Assembly (NCBI GenBank): GCA_964481145.1
Contig: CAYZTA010000005.1
Location: 1-64,000 of the forward strand
DNA length: 64,000 bases
Reading direction: 5' to 3'
From: Sandaracinus sp964481145
GTDB lineage: Bacteria; Myxococcota_A; Polyangia; Polyangiales; Sandaracinaceae
Part shown: in pieces, positions 1 through 8,299 of the stretch
How positions within the stretch are numbered: the first letter of the stretch is position 1
Layout: the number at the start of each line of letters is the position of its first letter
Notes under the pieces: generated by a model
What the model saw: the letters and a program-made list of their open reading frames with translations, nothing else
Databases searched by the model: none
Told to the model about the DNA's origin: nothing
Translations under genes and position numbers: made by a program

Positions 1-419
1 ATAGCGGCGCGGTCTACGTCTTTCGACGTAGCGCAAGCGGAACCTGGGCCCAGGAGGCCTACCTCAAGGCCTCCAACATCAACGCGGCCGACAACTTCGG
101 CCGTTCGGTCTCGCTGTCCGGCGACCACTTGGCCGTGGGCGCGTACTTGGAAGACTCGTCCAGCTCCGGCAACCCGGCCGATAACTCCGCGACCAATAGC
201 GGCGCGGTCTACGTCTTTCGACGTAGCGCAAGCGGAACCTGGACCCAGGAGGCCTACCTCAAGGCCTCCAACATCGGCGTGAGCGACTGGTTCGGCTATT
301 CGGTCTCCCTGTCCGGCGACCACTTGGCCGTGGGCGCGCCCTATGAAGACTCGTCCAGCTCCGGCAACCCGGCCGATAACTCCGCGAGAGATAGCGGCGC
401 GGTCTACATCTATCGCTGA
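1..419 (+). CDS. FG-GAP (integrin-alpha-like beta-propeller) repeat protein, 3' end only
   Basis: The reading frame is open from the left edge (first full codon at 3) to a TGA at 417-419, so only the C-terminus is present. It consists of near-identical 65-residue units, each with a stretch like SGAVYVFRRSASGTW, then QEAYLKASN, then FGxSVSLSGDHLAVGA and an acidic, Ser-rich turn ending NPADNSA. This is the FG-GAP pattern of extracellular beta-propellers, whose Asp-rich loops often bind calcium. Such proteins are usually exported and are common in myxobacteria. The start and any signal peptide lie outside the window. The near-perfect repeats suggest recent tandem expansion. Confidence 0.85.
   Translation, partial: SGAVYVFRRSASGTWAQEAYLKASNINAADNFGRSVSLSGDHLAVGAYLEDSSSSGNPADNSATNSGAVYVFRRSASGTWTQEAYLKASNIGVSDWFGYSVSLSGDHLAVGAPYEDSSSSGNPADNSARDSGAVYIYR
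3..419 (+). repeat. 195-bp in-frame tandem repeats encoding FG-GAP blades
   Basis: The segment starting AGCGGCGCGGTCTAC recurs at 3, 198 and 393, a spacing of exactly 195 bp (65 codons). Divergence is mostly limited to a few codons (for example the residues after SNI). Identity is high at DNA level, so the array could change copy number by recombination and may be collapsed in the assembly. Confidence 0.9.
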
Positions 420-465
420 GCCCTTCGCCCAAGATTCGAGGGAACCCAAGCCGTCCTTGAGTGAG

Positions 466-706
466 CTCTCCTGCGCGAGGCGCGTGTTCCACGTCCAATG
501 GACACTCCTCGCGCGTGCGAGACTCGTGTTCGATGCCCCGGACAAGGCTCTCACACGTGCGAGGGCCTATGTTTCACGCACCAGACACAGGCCTCGCACG
601 CGCGAGACTCGTGTTTGACGTGCCAGACACACTCCTCGCACGTGCGAGGAGTACAGTTTCACACGTCGGACACAGGTCTCGCGTCCGCGGGATGGGGTGT
701 TGAGGG
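466..706. repeat. Degenerate 42/43-bp tandem array built on a 14-bp palindrome
   Basis: This non-coding stretch between the FG-GAP gene and the Rpn gene holds about six diverged units beginning at 466, 508, 550, 593, 635 and 678. Each starts with a version of the palindrome CTCGCACGTGCGAG, followed by a tail resembling GTGTTTGACGTGCCAGACAC. Spacing is 42, 42, 43, 42 and 43 bp. Tails of the third and fifth units resemble each other (GTTTCAC followed by GACACAGG), hinting at an 85-bp higher-order unit. No gene fits here. The function is unknown; a REP/BIME-like element or protein-binding array is possible. Confidence 0.75.
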
Positions 707-757
707 CGCTCCGTTCGATACGCGTCAGTCCGCGCCATCACCACGCGACCTGACGAG

Positions 758-1732
758 ATGACCTCGCCCCACGATGCCCTCTTCAAGGCGGTCTTCTCTG
801 ATCCCGAGGCAGCCGAAGGAGAGCTCCGAGCCATCCTCCCCGCTGCGATCGCCGCACGGATCGACTTTTCGACGCTGCATCTGGAGCCAGGGAGTTTCGT
901 CGACGAGGAGCTTCGTTCGCGGCACTCCGATCTGCTCTTCTCGGTGAAAATCGCAGGCCGCGAGGCGCGGCTCTATCTGCTCTTCGAGCATCGTTCGACA
1001 CCTGATCCGTGGCTCGCCTTTCGCCTCTTGGTCTACGAAGTGCGCATCTGGGAAGCAGCCCTCGCGAGCGACCCTTCGAGAAAGAAGCTCCCGGCCATCT
1101 TTCCCGTGGTGGTGCACCATGGGCTGATCGGGTGGACCGCCGTACAGGAGTTCAGCGAGCTGCTCGATCTCGACGATCTCGAGCGAGAGCTCTTTGCGCC
1201 CCTGCTTCCGCGATTCGCGTTTCTCATCGACGATTTGGCTGTGCGCAGCCCCGACGAGATCATGGGGCGCGTGTTGCCGAATGCGGCGAAGCTCGCGCTC
1301 ATGGCGCTGCGTGATGTGCGTGATGCGATGGACATCCGCACTTGGCTGCGAACGATGGCCGAGCTCATCCGGGCCTTGCTGGCCGAGCCTCAAGGCTCTC
1401 GGGCATTTGTCACGATCATCAGGTATATTTTTCTCACTCGAAGCAGGACCGATGTCGAGGGGCTTGCGGCAGAAGCCGAACGAATCGCCCTTGGCGCAGG
1501 AGCACCCGTCATGACCACCGCGAGACAGCTCATCGAACAGGGAATCGAACAAGGGCTTGAGCAGGGCATCCAGCGTGGGGCCCGCGCGACCCTCATTCGC
1601 TTGCTCACCTTGCGTTTCGGTCCTCCTTCCGACCTCATTCGTGATCGAATCGATCACGCGACCTCCGCCGAGCTCGAACACTGGACCGACCGCGTGCTCA
1701 CCGCGATCTCCATCGAAGAGGTCTTGAGCTGA
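758..1732 (+). CDS. Rpn-family recombination-promoting nuclease / putative transposase
   Basis: This 324-residue protein matches the Rpn family (formerly Transposase_31), PD-(D/E)XK endonucleases linked to recA-independent recombination and often spread with mobile DNA. The N-terminus has HDALFKAVF, then a catalytic-site-like Asp in SDLLF (about residues 59-63) and the strand YLLFEHRS (about 83-90) carrying the Glu. It continues through FPVVVHHG. The C-terminus has the glutamine/glycine repeat LIEQGIEQGLEQGIQRG typical of the family. The ATG was chosen because the family motif HDxxFK begins five residues in. Fragments of related copies lie at 1755-1985 and 9975-10043. Confidence 0.85.
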   Translation: MTSPHDALFKAVFSDPEAAEGELRAILPAAIAARIDFSTLHLEPGSFVDEELRSRHSDLLFSVKIAGREARLYLLFEHRSTPDPWLAFRLLVYEVRIWEAALASDPSRKKLPAIFPVVVHHGLIGWTAVQEFSELLDLDDLERELFAPLLPRFAFLIDDLAVRSPDEIMGRVLPNAAKLALMALRDVRDAMDIRTWLRTMAELIRALLAEPQGSRAFVTIIRYIFLTRSRTDVEGLAAEAERIALGAGAPVMTTARQLIEQGIEQGLEQGIQRGARATLIRLLTLRFGPPSDLIRDRIDHATSAELEHWTDRVLTAISIEEVLS

Positions 1733-1754
1733 TCACGACTCGCGGAAGGCGCAG

Positions 1755-1985
1755 AAGCTCATCCAACAAGGGATCGAAGAAGACTCGCGTCTGGACATCA
1801 CTGCCGATCGTGCCTGGATGAAATTGGCCGTCCCCTTGGTATCATCATCGAATGCGTTCGACCCACGCCATGAAATCACATGATGTTCGATGGGTGCGAC
1901 TCGAACAGCGTGAACTCTGACGCCGATTTCGGCATCGATCTCATTCGTGATCGAATCGACCGTCGAGCTCGAATCCTGGACTGTC
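1755..1985 (+). pseudogene. Eroded 3' fragment of a second Rpn-family gene
   Basis: Two blocks match the 3' part of the intact Rpn gene in the same order. Bases 1755-1781 resemble 1526-1552 (the LIEQGIEQ repeat region). Bases 1940-1983 resemble 1634-1689, starting with an identical 20-mer, CTCATTCGTGATCGAATCGA, and losing about 12 bp inside. The sequence between them no longer aligns by eye and no frame is open throughout. It looks like the decayed tail of a duplicated or recombined copy and fills most of the gap before the next gene. Confidence 0.55.
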
Positions 1986-1992
1986 AGCAAAG

Positions 1993-2493
1993 CTACGCGG
2001 CGTGGGAGTCTTTGTGCGGGGTGCCGATCGTGAAGCTGCGTTTCCAGACTCCGGTGTCTTCGTTTACACCGTGTGACTTGGTCGGGACGCCATCGAACTT
2101 GACACCCATTCCAGCGAGCGATCCTCGACGTGACCAAACGACTCGGCACGGGAAGAAGAATTCGCACCCGCTGGCCGCATCTTGGATTCGAACGATGATG
2201 CGCGTTCCCACTGCAGGCGGGCGCGGCGTGGCGATCGCGATCCCAGCGCCGCTCAGATTTTTTACGTGGCCAGTTTCGAAACCACCCGGCTGCGTGAAGC
2301 TGACGAGCTTCGGAAAAGGAGCACGGGGCATGGCGCGCGCGTTCCGGCCCGCAGGGTTGTCGCCCGTGAGCAATTGTCCGAGTCCCGCAAGACGAAGTTC
2401 TTCGTCGTCGTCGAGAGGGACCTCCAAATGATCCTGTTTCGCACGGAGTCGTTGATATTCGTAGATGATCTCGAGGAGGTTACGCATGGTCAT
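1993..2493 (-). CDS. PilZ-domain protein with degenerate c-di-GMP motif
   Basis: A 166-residue cytoplasmic protein. The ATG at 2493 is preferred over upstream in-frame codons because a strong Shine-Dalgarno, AAAGGAGG (2507-2500), sits six bases before it. The N-terminal half is a charged helical region (LLEIIYEYQRLRAKQ). The C-terminal half has PilZ-like strands with NLSGAGIAI, corresponding to the (D/N)xSxxG motif, followed by alternating strands ending VVWSRRG and GMGVKF. The RxxxR arginine motif that normally precedes it is not evident, so c-di-GMP binding is doubtful. Its 3' end abuts the Rpn remnant. Confidence 0.7.
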   Translation of the reverse strand: MTMRNLLEIIYEYQRLRAKQDHLEVPLDDDEELRLAGLGQLLTGDNPAGRNARAMPRAPFPKLVSFTQPGGFETGHVKNLSGAGIAIATPRPPAVGTRIIVRIQDAASGCEFFFPCRVVWSRRGSLAGMGVKFDGVPTKSHGVNEDTGVWKRSFTIGTPHKDSHAA

Positions 2494-2685
2494 GAGGGGC
2501 CTCCTTTCGAGGCTTTCGTCGCAAGTCAGCCGCCCTCGAATGCAATGGAGGTGCCAGATGACCCGATGTTCCTCATGGACGTTCGGGTTCTCGAAAAGTT
2601 TCGATCTTTCGTCCCTCGATGAACGGAGCCAGGCCTTGTGGACGGACAGCCGTGTCATGGTTTCACCGAAAGCGCGTGTAGCGAT

Positions 2686-3222
2686 CTACACACCCGACAG
2701 TTGTCGTGCTGTCAAAGGTCGCCCGGTTTCGTGCTCGAAGGTGGCGATCAAATTACGAAATGCGGTCTCGAGCGCGGTGAAACCGGGGCTGGTTTCCGGA
2801 AGCATGTGTGAAGAATCCGCGTGGTCACGGCGCAGAGTGAATCGATAACAGCGGGCTCTGCAGGCGGCCTCGTCAGGCATCTCGATGAGCCCAGCTCGTT
2901 CTGGATTCCCGAGGATCACCGCGATGTTCTGAACGACTGGCTGCGCATGTTCTCCAGCGATCCATTCGATGCTGTCGAGATGATTCAGCTCGATGGGCAT
3001 ATTGAGATAATACGCAGAATAGCGGAGCAATCCGTCGGCATGGAGCTCGTATCGCGCCTCGATCGGAGGATGTTCCTCATCAGCGGGTCTCGTTTCAGTG
3101 ATCGAGATGGTTTGAAATGATTGAATGTCTGCGGTTCGTTCGGAATTTCTGACCTGAACCTCGGTGTGGTTCGAAGCACACGCGGTGAGTGTCATCAGCA
3201 CGACTCCATACGCTTTGTTCAT
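2686..3222 (-). CDS. Lipoprotein of unknown function
   Basis: A 178-residue protein that starts with a lipoprotein signal, MNKAYGVVLMTLTACASN, with lipobox L-T-A-C, so it is predicted to be lipidated on Cys15. The start at 3222 is chosen because the signal begins there and GGAAGAAGG lies just upstream; a longer open frame exists but is antisense to rarA. The mature part is acidic and mixed, with a C-terminal region (LIATFEHETGRP) that is probably helical. I do not recognise the family. Its promoter must overlap the 5' end of the divergent rarA gene. Confidence 0.75.
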   Translation of the reverse strand: MNKAYGVVLMTLTACASNHTEVQVRNSERTADIQSFQTISITETRPADEEHPPIEARYELHADGLLRYSAYYLNMPIELNHLDSIEWIAGEHAQPVVQNIAVILGNPERAGLIEMPDEAACRARCYRFTLRRDHADSSHMLPETSPGFTALETAFRNLIATFEHETGRPLTARQLSGV

Positions 3223-3293
3223 CGCGGCCTTCTTCCCTCGATTCTCGAGGCTTTGCATTGGCAGTCCCAGTCGATGTGTCACGTTCCATGAGA

Positions 3294-4610
3294 ATGGACC
3301 TATTCGATCATAAGGAAGAACGCGATCGCGAAGGAGCTCCGCTTTCGGCTCGAATGCGGCCGCGACGTCTCGAAGAGATGGTGGGGCAGGGGCATCTCTT
3401 GTCGAAAGGGTCGCTCCTTCGGCGCGCAATCGAAGCGGATCGCGTTCCTTCGATGATCCTTTGGGGGCCGCCTGGAACTGGAAAAACCACGCTCGCCCGC
3501 TCGGTGGCGGCCGAGACGCGTGCTGAGTTCGTCCCGTTCAGCGCGGTCCTCGGGGGGGTGCCCGAGCTACGAAAAATCTTGGAAGCCGCCGCCGAAAGGA
3601 AACGTTTGCATGGGACGCGCACCATTTTGTTCGTCGATGAGATCCATCGATGGAACAAAGCGCAGCAAGATGCGCTCTTGCCGCATGTCGAGCGGGGCGC
3701 GGTGGTGCTGATCGGGGCGACCACCGAGAATCCGAGCTTCGCTGTGAACGCGGCGTTGCTTTCTCGTGCGCGCGTCTTTCGGCTCGAGCCGATCGCCAAA
3801 GAAGATCTGACCCGCTTGCTCGAGCGCGCGCTTCTCGATCCGGAGCATGGCCTGGGCGCGTGGGGCATGAGCGCAGATGACAAAGCGCTCGCGGTGATCG
3901 CCGAGATGGCCGAGGGCGATGCGCGACGCGCGCTCGATGTGCTCGAGCTCGCAGCGAGCGACGCGCGCTCTCGACACACCACGCTCGACGAGAAGGCCGT
4001 GGAGGATGCGCTTGCGTCGCGCACGCTGCTCTACGACAAGAGTGGAGAGGAGCACTACAACGTCGTTTCTGCGTTCATCAAATCGATGCGTGGGAGCGAT
4101 CCAGACGCTGCGATTTATTGGATGATGCGGATGCTCGAGGCAGGGGAAGATCCGCTCTTCGTCATGCGTCGCATGATCATCTTCGCGAGCGAGGACGTGG
4201 GGAACGCCGATCCGAATGCGCTCAAAGTCGCGATGGCAGCCGATGGGGCGTTTCGCCGTCTCGGCATGCCCGAAGGGCTCCATCCGCTCTCTCAATGCTG
4301 CACGTACTTGGCGAGCACGGTGAAGAGCAACGCGAGTTATGTCGCGTGGCAGCGCGCCAAAGAGGCTGTGAGCGCGCGAGGTCCCTTGCCTGTGCCGATG
4401 AAGCTGCGCAACGCCGCGACCAAACACATGAAGGCGTGGGGATATGGTCAAGGGTATCGCTATCCTCATGACGAAGGCGGGCATGCTGCCCACGAGACGT
4501 ATCTGCCGGACGAGCTTGTGGGATCGCGCTTTTACGAGCCGACGAAATCGGGGTTCGAAGCGCGCATCAAAGAGCGCCTCGAGCGTCTGCGTGGTGAGGA
4601 TGATTCGTGA
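3294..4610 (+). CDS. rarA: RarA/MgsA replication-associated recombination AAA+ ATPase
   Basis: This 438-residue clamp-loader-like AAA+ ATPase acts at stalled replication forks. It has the family start MDLFD, the PLSARMRPRRLEEMVGQ box, Walker A GPPGTGKT (about residues 58-65), Walker B LFVDEIHRW (Asp-Glu at about 115-116) and sensor-1 GATTENPSF. The C-terminus (DPDAAIYWMMRMLEAGEDP and SEDVGNADP) is the MgsA oligomerisation region. Start could be this ATG or the ATG at 3288; neither has a clear Shine-Dalgarno. Its TGA overlaps the GTG of the next gene, so the two are probably co-translated. Confidence 0.93.
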   Translation: MDLFDHKEERDREGAPLSARMRPRRLEEMVGQGHLLSKGSLLRRAIEADRVPSMILWGPPGTGKTTLARSVAAETRAEFVPFSAVLGGVPELRKILEAAAERKRLHGTRTILFVDEIHRWNKAQQDALLPHVERGAVVLIGATTENPSFAVNAALLSRARVFRLEPIAKEDLTRLLERALLDPEHGLGAWGMSADDKALAVIAEMAEGDARRALDVLELAASDARSRHTTLDEKAVEDALASRTLLYDKSGEEHYNVVSAFIKSMRGSDPDAAIYWMMRMLEAGEDPLFVMRRMIIFASEDVGNADPNALKVAMAADGAFRRLGMPEGLHPLSQCCTYLASTVKSNASYVAWQRAKEAVSARGPLPVPMKLRNAATKHMKAWGYGQGYRYPHDEGGHAAHETYLPDELVGSRFYEPTKSGFEARIKERLERLRGEDDS

Positions 4611-5623
4611 CGAAGATGAGCGCCGGACTCTCCACCAAATTGGCGAAATTTCGTGCCTCGCCAGAAACATTCTTCGCCGATTCGCGGAACGCCGTGGTTC
4701 GCACCCTCGGCCTCTCCCTCGTGCCTCGGCTCGAAGCGAGCGAGCTCATCAGCGCGATGCTCGAAGACCCCAGCGAAGCCCTCCGAGAGCGAGAGCTTCC
4801 CGTGATTCGCGATTGGATTCGGCACCGCGAGCTCGCGCGGGCACGGGCACGTCAAAGGCGCCTCGCTCTCGCCGGACATCCTCGTGTGTCGGTGGTGATG
4901 GCCGCATGGAACGCGGAGGATTGCATCGAGAGCGCCATGGGTTCGGTGCTCAACCAGAGTTACTCCGCGCTCGAGCTCATCGTGGTGGATGACGCGAGCC
5001 AAGATGCAACGCGCGAGATCGTGCAGAAGATGGCGGCAAAGGACCCGCGCGTGAAGTTGGTGCGGAATGGACGCCAGCGCGGCGCGGCGATGTCGAGGAA
5101 CGTGGGGCTCACCCACGCGAGCGGTGCGTACCTGACGTTCCAGGACGCAGACGATATCTCACATCTGGAGCGGATCGAGCGTCAGCTCGCGGCGCTGCTG
5201 TCTCGACCCGATGCGCTCTTTTGCATTTGCAATTACCGCCGTGAGACACCGGAAGGCAAGCGCGTCGTGATCAACGGACGTCGTTTCGGTAAGAGCCTCA
5301 TTTCGATGCTCATTCCACGTGATCCAGTGTTCGAACGGGTCGGCTATATGTGCGATCTCCGAGTGGGAGAAGACAGCGAGTACTATCAACGCATCCGCGC
5401 GACATTCGGCGCGCGCTCCGAGCTGCATCTTTTTCAAACGCTCTATCGCGCTCGATATGCAGTTGGTTCTTTGCTTTTCTCTCACGGCGCCACCACGGAA
5501 ACGAATGGTGCGGTGACTTATGTCCAATCGCCGATTGCCCGCGAAGCGTACGAACGCGCGATCGAGCGAATCGACACCATGAGGCGCGGAGAAATCAGCC
5601 CGTTCGTTGCGTTCGACGGATAG
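4607..5623 (+). CDS. Family 2 glycosyltransferase
   Basis: A 338-residue inverting GT-A enzyme, presumably cytoplasmic and building a surface polysaccharide. After about 90 residues of helical N-terminal extension comes the GT2 core: VSVVMAAWNAEDCIESA, ELIVVDDASQD, then AMSRNVGLTHASG and the DxD-like FQDADDI that would hold the metal and sugar nucleotide. GTG start at 4607 overlaps the rarA stop (GTGA), with GAGGA six bases upstream. It lies tail to tail with the GT2-TagF gene, so both may serve the same polymer. Acceptor and donor sugar cannot be told. Confidence 0.85.
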   Translation: MTKMSAGLSTKLAKFRASPETFFADSRNAVVRTLGLSLVPRLEASELISAMLEDPSEALRERELPVIRDWIRHRELARARARQRRLALAGHPRVSVVMAAWNAEDCIESAMGSVLNQSYSALELIVVDDASQDATREIVQKMAAKDPRVKLVRNGRQRGAAMSRNVGLTHASGAYLTFQDADDISHLERIERQLAALLSRPDALFCICNYRRETPEGKRVVINGRRFGKSLISMLIPRDPVFERVGYMCDLRVGEDSEYYQRIRATFGARSELHLFQTLYRARYAVGSLLFSHGATTETNGAVTYVQSPIAREAYERAIERIDTMRRGEISPFVAFDG

Positions 5624-5657
5624 GATTACGGACACAGCCTAAGGGGCAGGGTATCAA

Positions 5658-8297
5658 TCATCTGATCATCGGCGAATCGAGCGCCAAGATAGCCCGAATG
5701 GTGCGCTCCCGATTGTGTCCATCACGCAACGGCAACGTTGCCCGCATTCGTCGTAAATACTCTGGCGTCGGTTGGCATCCTCGCTCTAACAAAACTCGCA
5801 CCTCGGACAGGAGTGCATCTTCGGTCGAGACCACCGGACCAAAGCCATCACGCTCGAAATCGAAATAGCCGACCCGTGATGGGTGGGCACCACCATACAT
5901 CTCGTCGTAATCGAACTGATAGTAGACCACCGGTTTATCGAGAAGGCCCATTTCGAAAAATACGGACGAATAATCGGTGATCATCATCGCCGCGCGTCGG
6001 TAGAGACGCTGCAGGACTGGCTCACGCGCATGGGTACGAACATCGATCCAGCTCGGTGCGTCGAAGAAATCTACATACATCTGCATATTCGAGTGCGGAA
6101 AAAACACCACCTGGTAGCCGTGGCGAGACGTGAGCTCGCGGAGCGCATCCGAGTGCAGGACCGAACGCCATCGCAGCGCGTACGTCGACTCGTAGAAGAC
6201 GGATCTCGGCGAGCGTACGCCCGTGCCACGCGCCGCACCGGAGACGAGCCACTGCCGCCAGGTGGGCATGATCAATACAAGTCTTTCGGTGGGTTCTGTG
6301 CGCGAGAGCAGCGCGTCGTGTCTCGCAAGTCCGACCATCTTCGTTTGATGTCGACCGAACTTGTAGCGGCTGACATCACCGGCAACCGACTCGTGCTCGG
6401 CCGGTGAAGAGGTCACGAAGAGATCGATCTTCTTCGCGTTGAGCCAGTTCGAAATGTCGTCGCGAATGACGCCGTGCTGAAGGAAGGTGAATTTGAAGTG
6501 CAAAAGATCTCCATACCAGCGCTCTGGCAACACGCCGAGCACGAAGTTGTCTGCGTGCGAAGAGACGACGTGTCTTGCATGGAGCAAGAGGAGATGGTGG
6601 TCGCGAGAGCCGAAAGGAACGAGCCGAAAGCCTTCTTCCAGCAGACGCTGCCAATCGTGTGAGGATTCGTGCAGCACGAAGAACGCATTGATCTCGGGGT
6701 GCTCGCGCAGAACGTATCGATAGAGGTGCTCTGCGTTGTCGTCGGCTTGTCTGTCACGATCGATGAAGAGCCAGGCGTCTTTGAAGCGATGTCGCGCGCG
6801 GTGGCTTTTCGCCATGGCGCGGAGCACTCGGGCGCGAACGTTCAGACCCAGTGGCGCATGCGTCGAATGAAGTGTGCGTTCGAGCATCGCGCGTGTGATG
6901 CAATCGTAGTGCGCTTGGCCGAGCGAGATGCTTGCGCGCCGACCGCCGATATCAATGCTTAAAGTAGTATATTCCTTATCCCACTCGAGCCAGATCCGCC
7001 GCTCGTACACGAACACATCCCCCAGAAAATCATGCACACGAATCTTCGCGAAGCTCGGCACGATTTCGTGTCCGCTGACATGAAATCGTTCGGCAACAGG
7101 TTCTCCGTGATAGAAATATGAGATCTCGAGCAATTGTTTCGTCTCATCGAAGCCCTCGATCGAGGCGATGTGAAAGGGCGGCGGCTTCGACTTGTACATG
7201 CCGAGCAGGCCCACCTTGTAGAGAAACCCAGCTCCAGTCAGATCGACGTCCGCGATCACCGAAGCGTCGATGAGTTCGAAGACTTCGAAGAGCAACTCCT
7301 TGAATCGTGTCTTCTGCTCATGGCTCAGGAACGCGACCGACGATTCGTCTCCAACGATCGCTTCGAAGAGCCGAATCAAATCGTAGAGGACGATGTTTTG
7401 TAAGGAGGGCGGGACTGTACCTTTCTTTTCGAGCGCATCGCGGAGCAATGCGAGATGGCCGCGTTCGATCACGACTCCGAAGCGAGAAGGATGGGCCCAG
7501 CCAGACTCGAACCGCGAATCTTTCTCGGAGCGCTCTCGATGGAAATAGATCGCATCCGCGACGAAGCCCACCCGAAGGTCTCCCATCCGCAAAAAATACG
7601 TGCCGGAGAAGTGTAGGCCCTCGAAGTGGGGGCGAAGTTCTTCGTCGAAGGCGATACGTTCTCGCGCGAGGATATCTGCGCGGAAGAACGAAAGAGCGGC
7701 AGCGGATACCTTCCCGTCGGAGTCATCGGGTGAAAACCGATGCTGAGCTTCGTGATAAGAGACCTTCTTACAGCAGAGCATTCCGAGCTTCTCGCCGCGT
7801 TCTTCTCGCTCCGACAAGAAGCGATCGACCTGCTCGAAATACCGCGGATGAACGAAATCATCCGGATCGATGAATGTGATCCACTCACCCGTTGCATGAA
7901 CGAGACCGACATTTCGGGCCGAAGCCTGTCCGCTGTTCTCTTGATAAAGATATCGAATGCTCTTCGGGTGCTTGTTGCGCCACCTCTCGATGATGGCTGC
8001 GGAGTTGTCGGTCGATCCGTCGTCGACGACGATCAACTCGATGTGCTCGTCGAACGAGACGACCTGTCGAGTGATCGATTCGAAGAATCGGTCGAGATAC
8101 CTTTCGACATTGTATGCCGCTGAGATCACCGTGTATTTGCGTTGGCAAGGGGCGAATCCAAACGTGGCGACGGAGAGGCGAGATGCAGATCGGGAGGCGA
8201 GCTCTGACGCCGCGTTGATTTTGTTCAGCGCAGCGTCACGGAAAAACGACCAAGGATCGTGTCGGAGCTTGCGGAGCTTGCGTTCGTGGAGGCCCAA
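5658..8297 (-). CDS. GT2 glycosyltransferase fused to a TagF/TagB-like glycerophosphotransferase
   Basis: An 879-residue bifunctional polymer synthase. Residues about 50-300 form a GT2 domain (YTVISAAYNVERYLDRFF, LIVVDDGSTD, SARNVGLVHATG, FIDPDDF). Residues about 505-870 match CDP-glycerol glycerophosphotransferases (DAWLFIDRD, FLQHGVIRDDISNWLN, ITDYSSVFFE, KPVVYYQFD), which polymerise teichoic-acid-like backbones. The start is taken as TTG at 8297, because GAGGAG lies just upstream, the family helix RKLRKLRHDPWSFFRDA follows, and the previous gene stops two bases before. Upstream in-frame sequence is antisense-free but codes the preceding gene in another frame. It probably makes a phosphodiester-linked capsule or O-antigen. 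Confidence 0.85.
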   Translation of the reverse strand: MGLHERKLRKLRHDPWSFFRDAALNKINAASELASRSASRLSVATFGFAPCQRKYTVISAAYNVERYLDRFFESITRQVVSFDEHIELIVVDDGSTDNSAAIIERWRNKHPKSIRYLYQENSGQASARNVGLVHATGEWITFIDPDDFVHPRYFEQVDRFLSEREERGEKLGMLCCKKVSYHEAQHRFSPDDSDGKVSAAALSFFRADILARERIAFDEELRPHFEGLHFSGTYFLRMGDLRVGFVADAIYFHRERSEKDSRFESGWAHPSRFGVVIERGHLALLRDALEKKGTVPPSLQNIVLYDLIRLFEAIVGDESSVAFLSHEQKTRFKELLFEVFELIDASVIADVDLTGAGFLYKVGLLGMYKSKPPPFHIASIEGFDETKQLLEISYFYHGEPVAERFHVSGHEIVPSFAKIRVHDFLGDVFVYERRIWLEWDKEYTTLSIDIGGRRASISLGQAHYDCITRAMLERTLHSTHAPLGLNVRARVLRAMAKSHRARHRFKDAWLFIDRDRQADDNAEHLYRYVLREHPEINAFFVLHESSHDWQRLLEEGFRLVPFGSRDHHLLLLHARHVVSSHADNFVLGVLPERWYGDLLHFKFTFLQHGVIRDDISNWLNAKKIDLFVTSSPAEHESVAGDVSRYKFGRHQTKMVGLARHDALLSRTEPTERLVLIMPTWRQWLVSGAARGTGVRSPRSVFYESTYALRWRSVLHSDALRELTSRHGYQVVFFPHSNMQMYVDFFDAPSWIDVRTHAREPVLQRLYRRAAMMITDYSSVFFEMGLLDKPVVYYQFDYDEMYGGAHPSRVGYFDFERDGFGPVVSTEDALLSEVRVLLERGCQPTPEYLRRMRATLPLRDGHNRERTIRAILALDSPMIR

Positions 8298-8299
8298 AT

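Noticed and set aside
466..706. CRISPR array
   Set aside because: Units are 42-43 bp with diverged sequence throughout and no constant-repeat/variable-spacer structure, and no cas genes are present.
1880..2431. Open frame of 183 codons overlapping the PilZ gene
   Set aside because: It opposes the PilZ gene and begins within the Rpn remnant; no domain or ribosome binding site supports it.
2676..2691. Hairpin GTGTAG-CGAT-CTACAC at the stop of the lipoprotein gene as a terminator
   Set aside because: The stem is only six pairs and no T-tract follows, so it is not distinguishable from chance.
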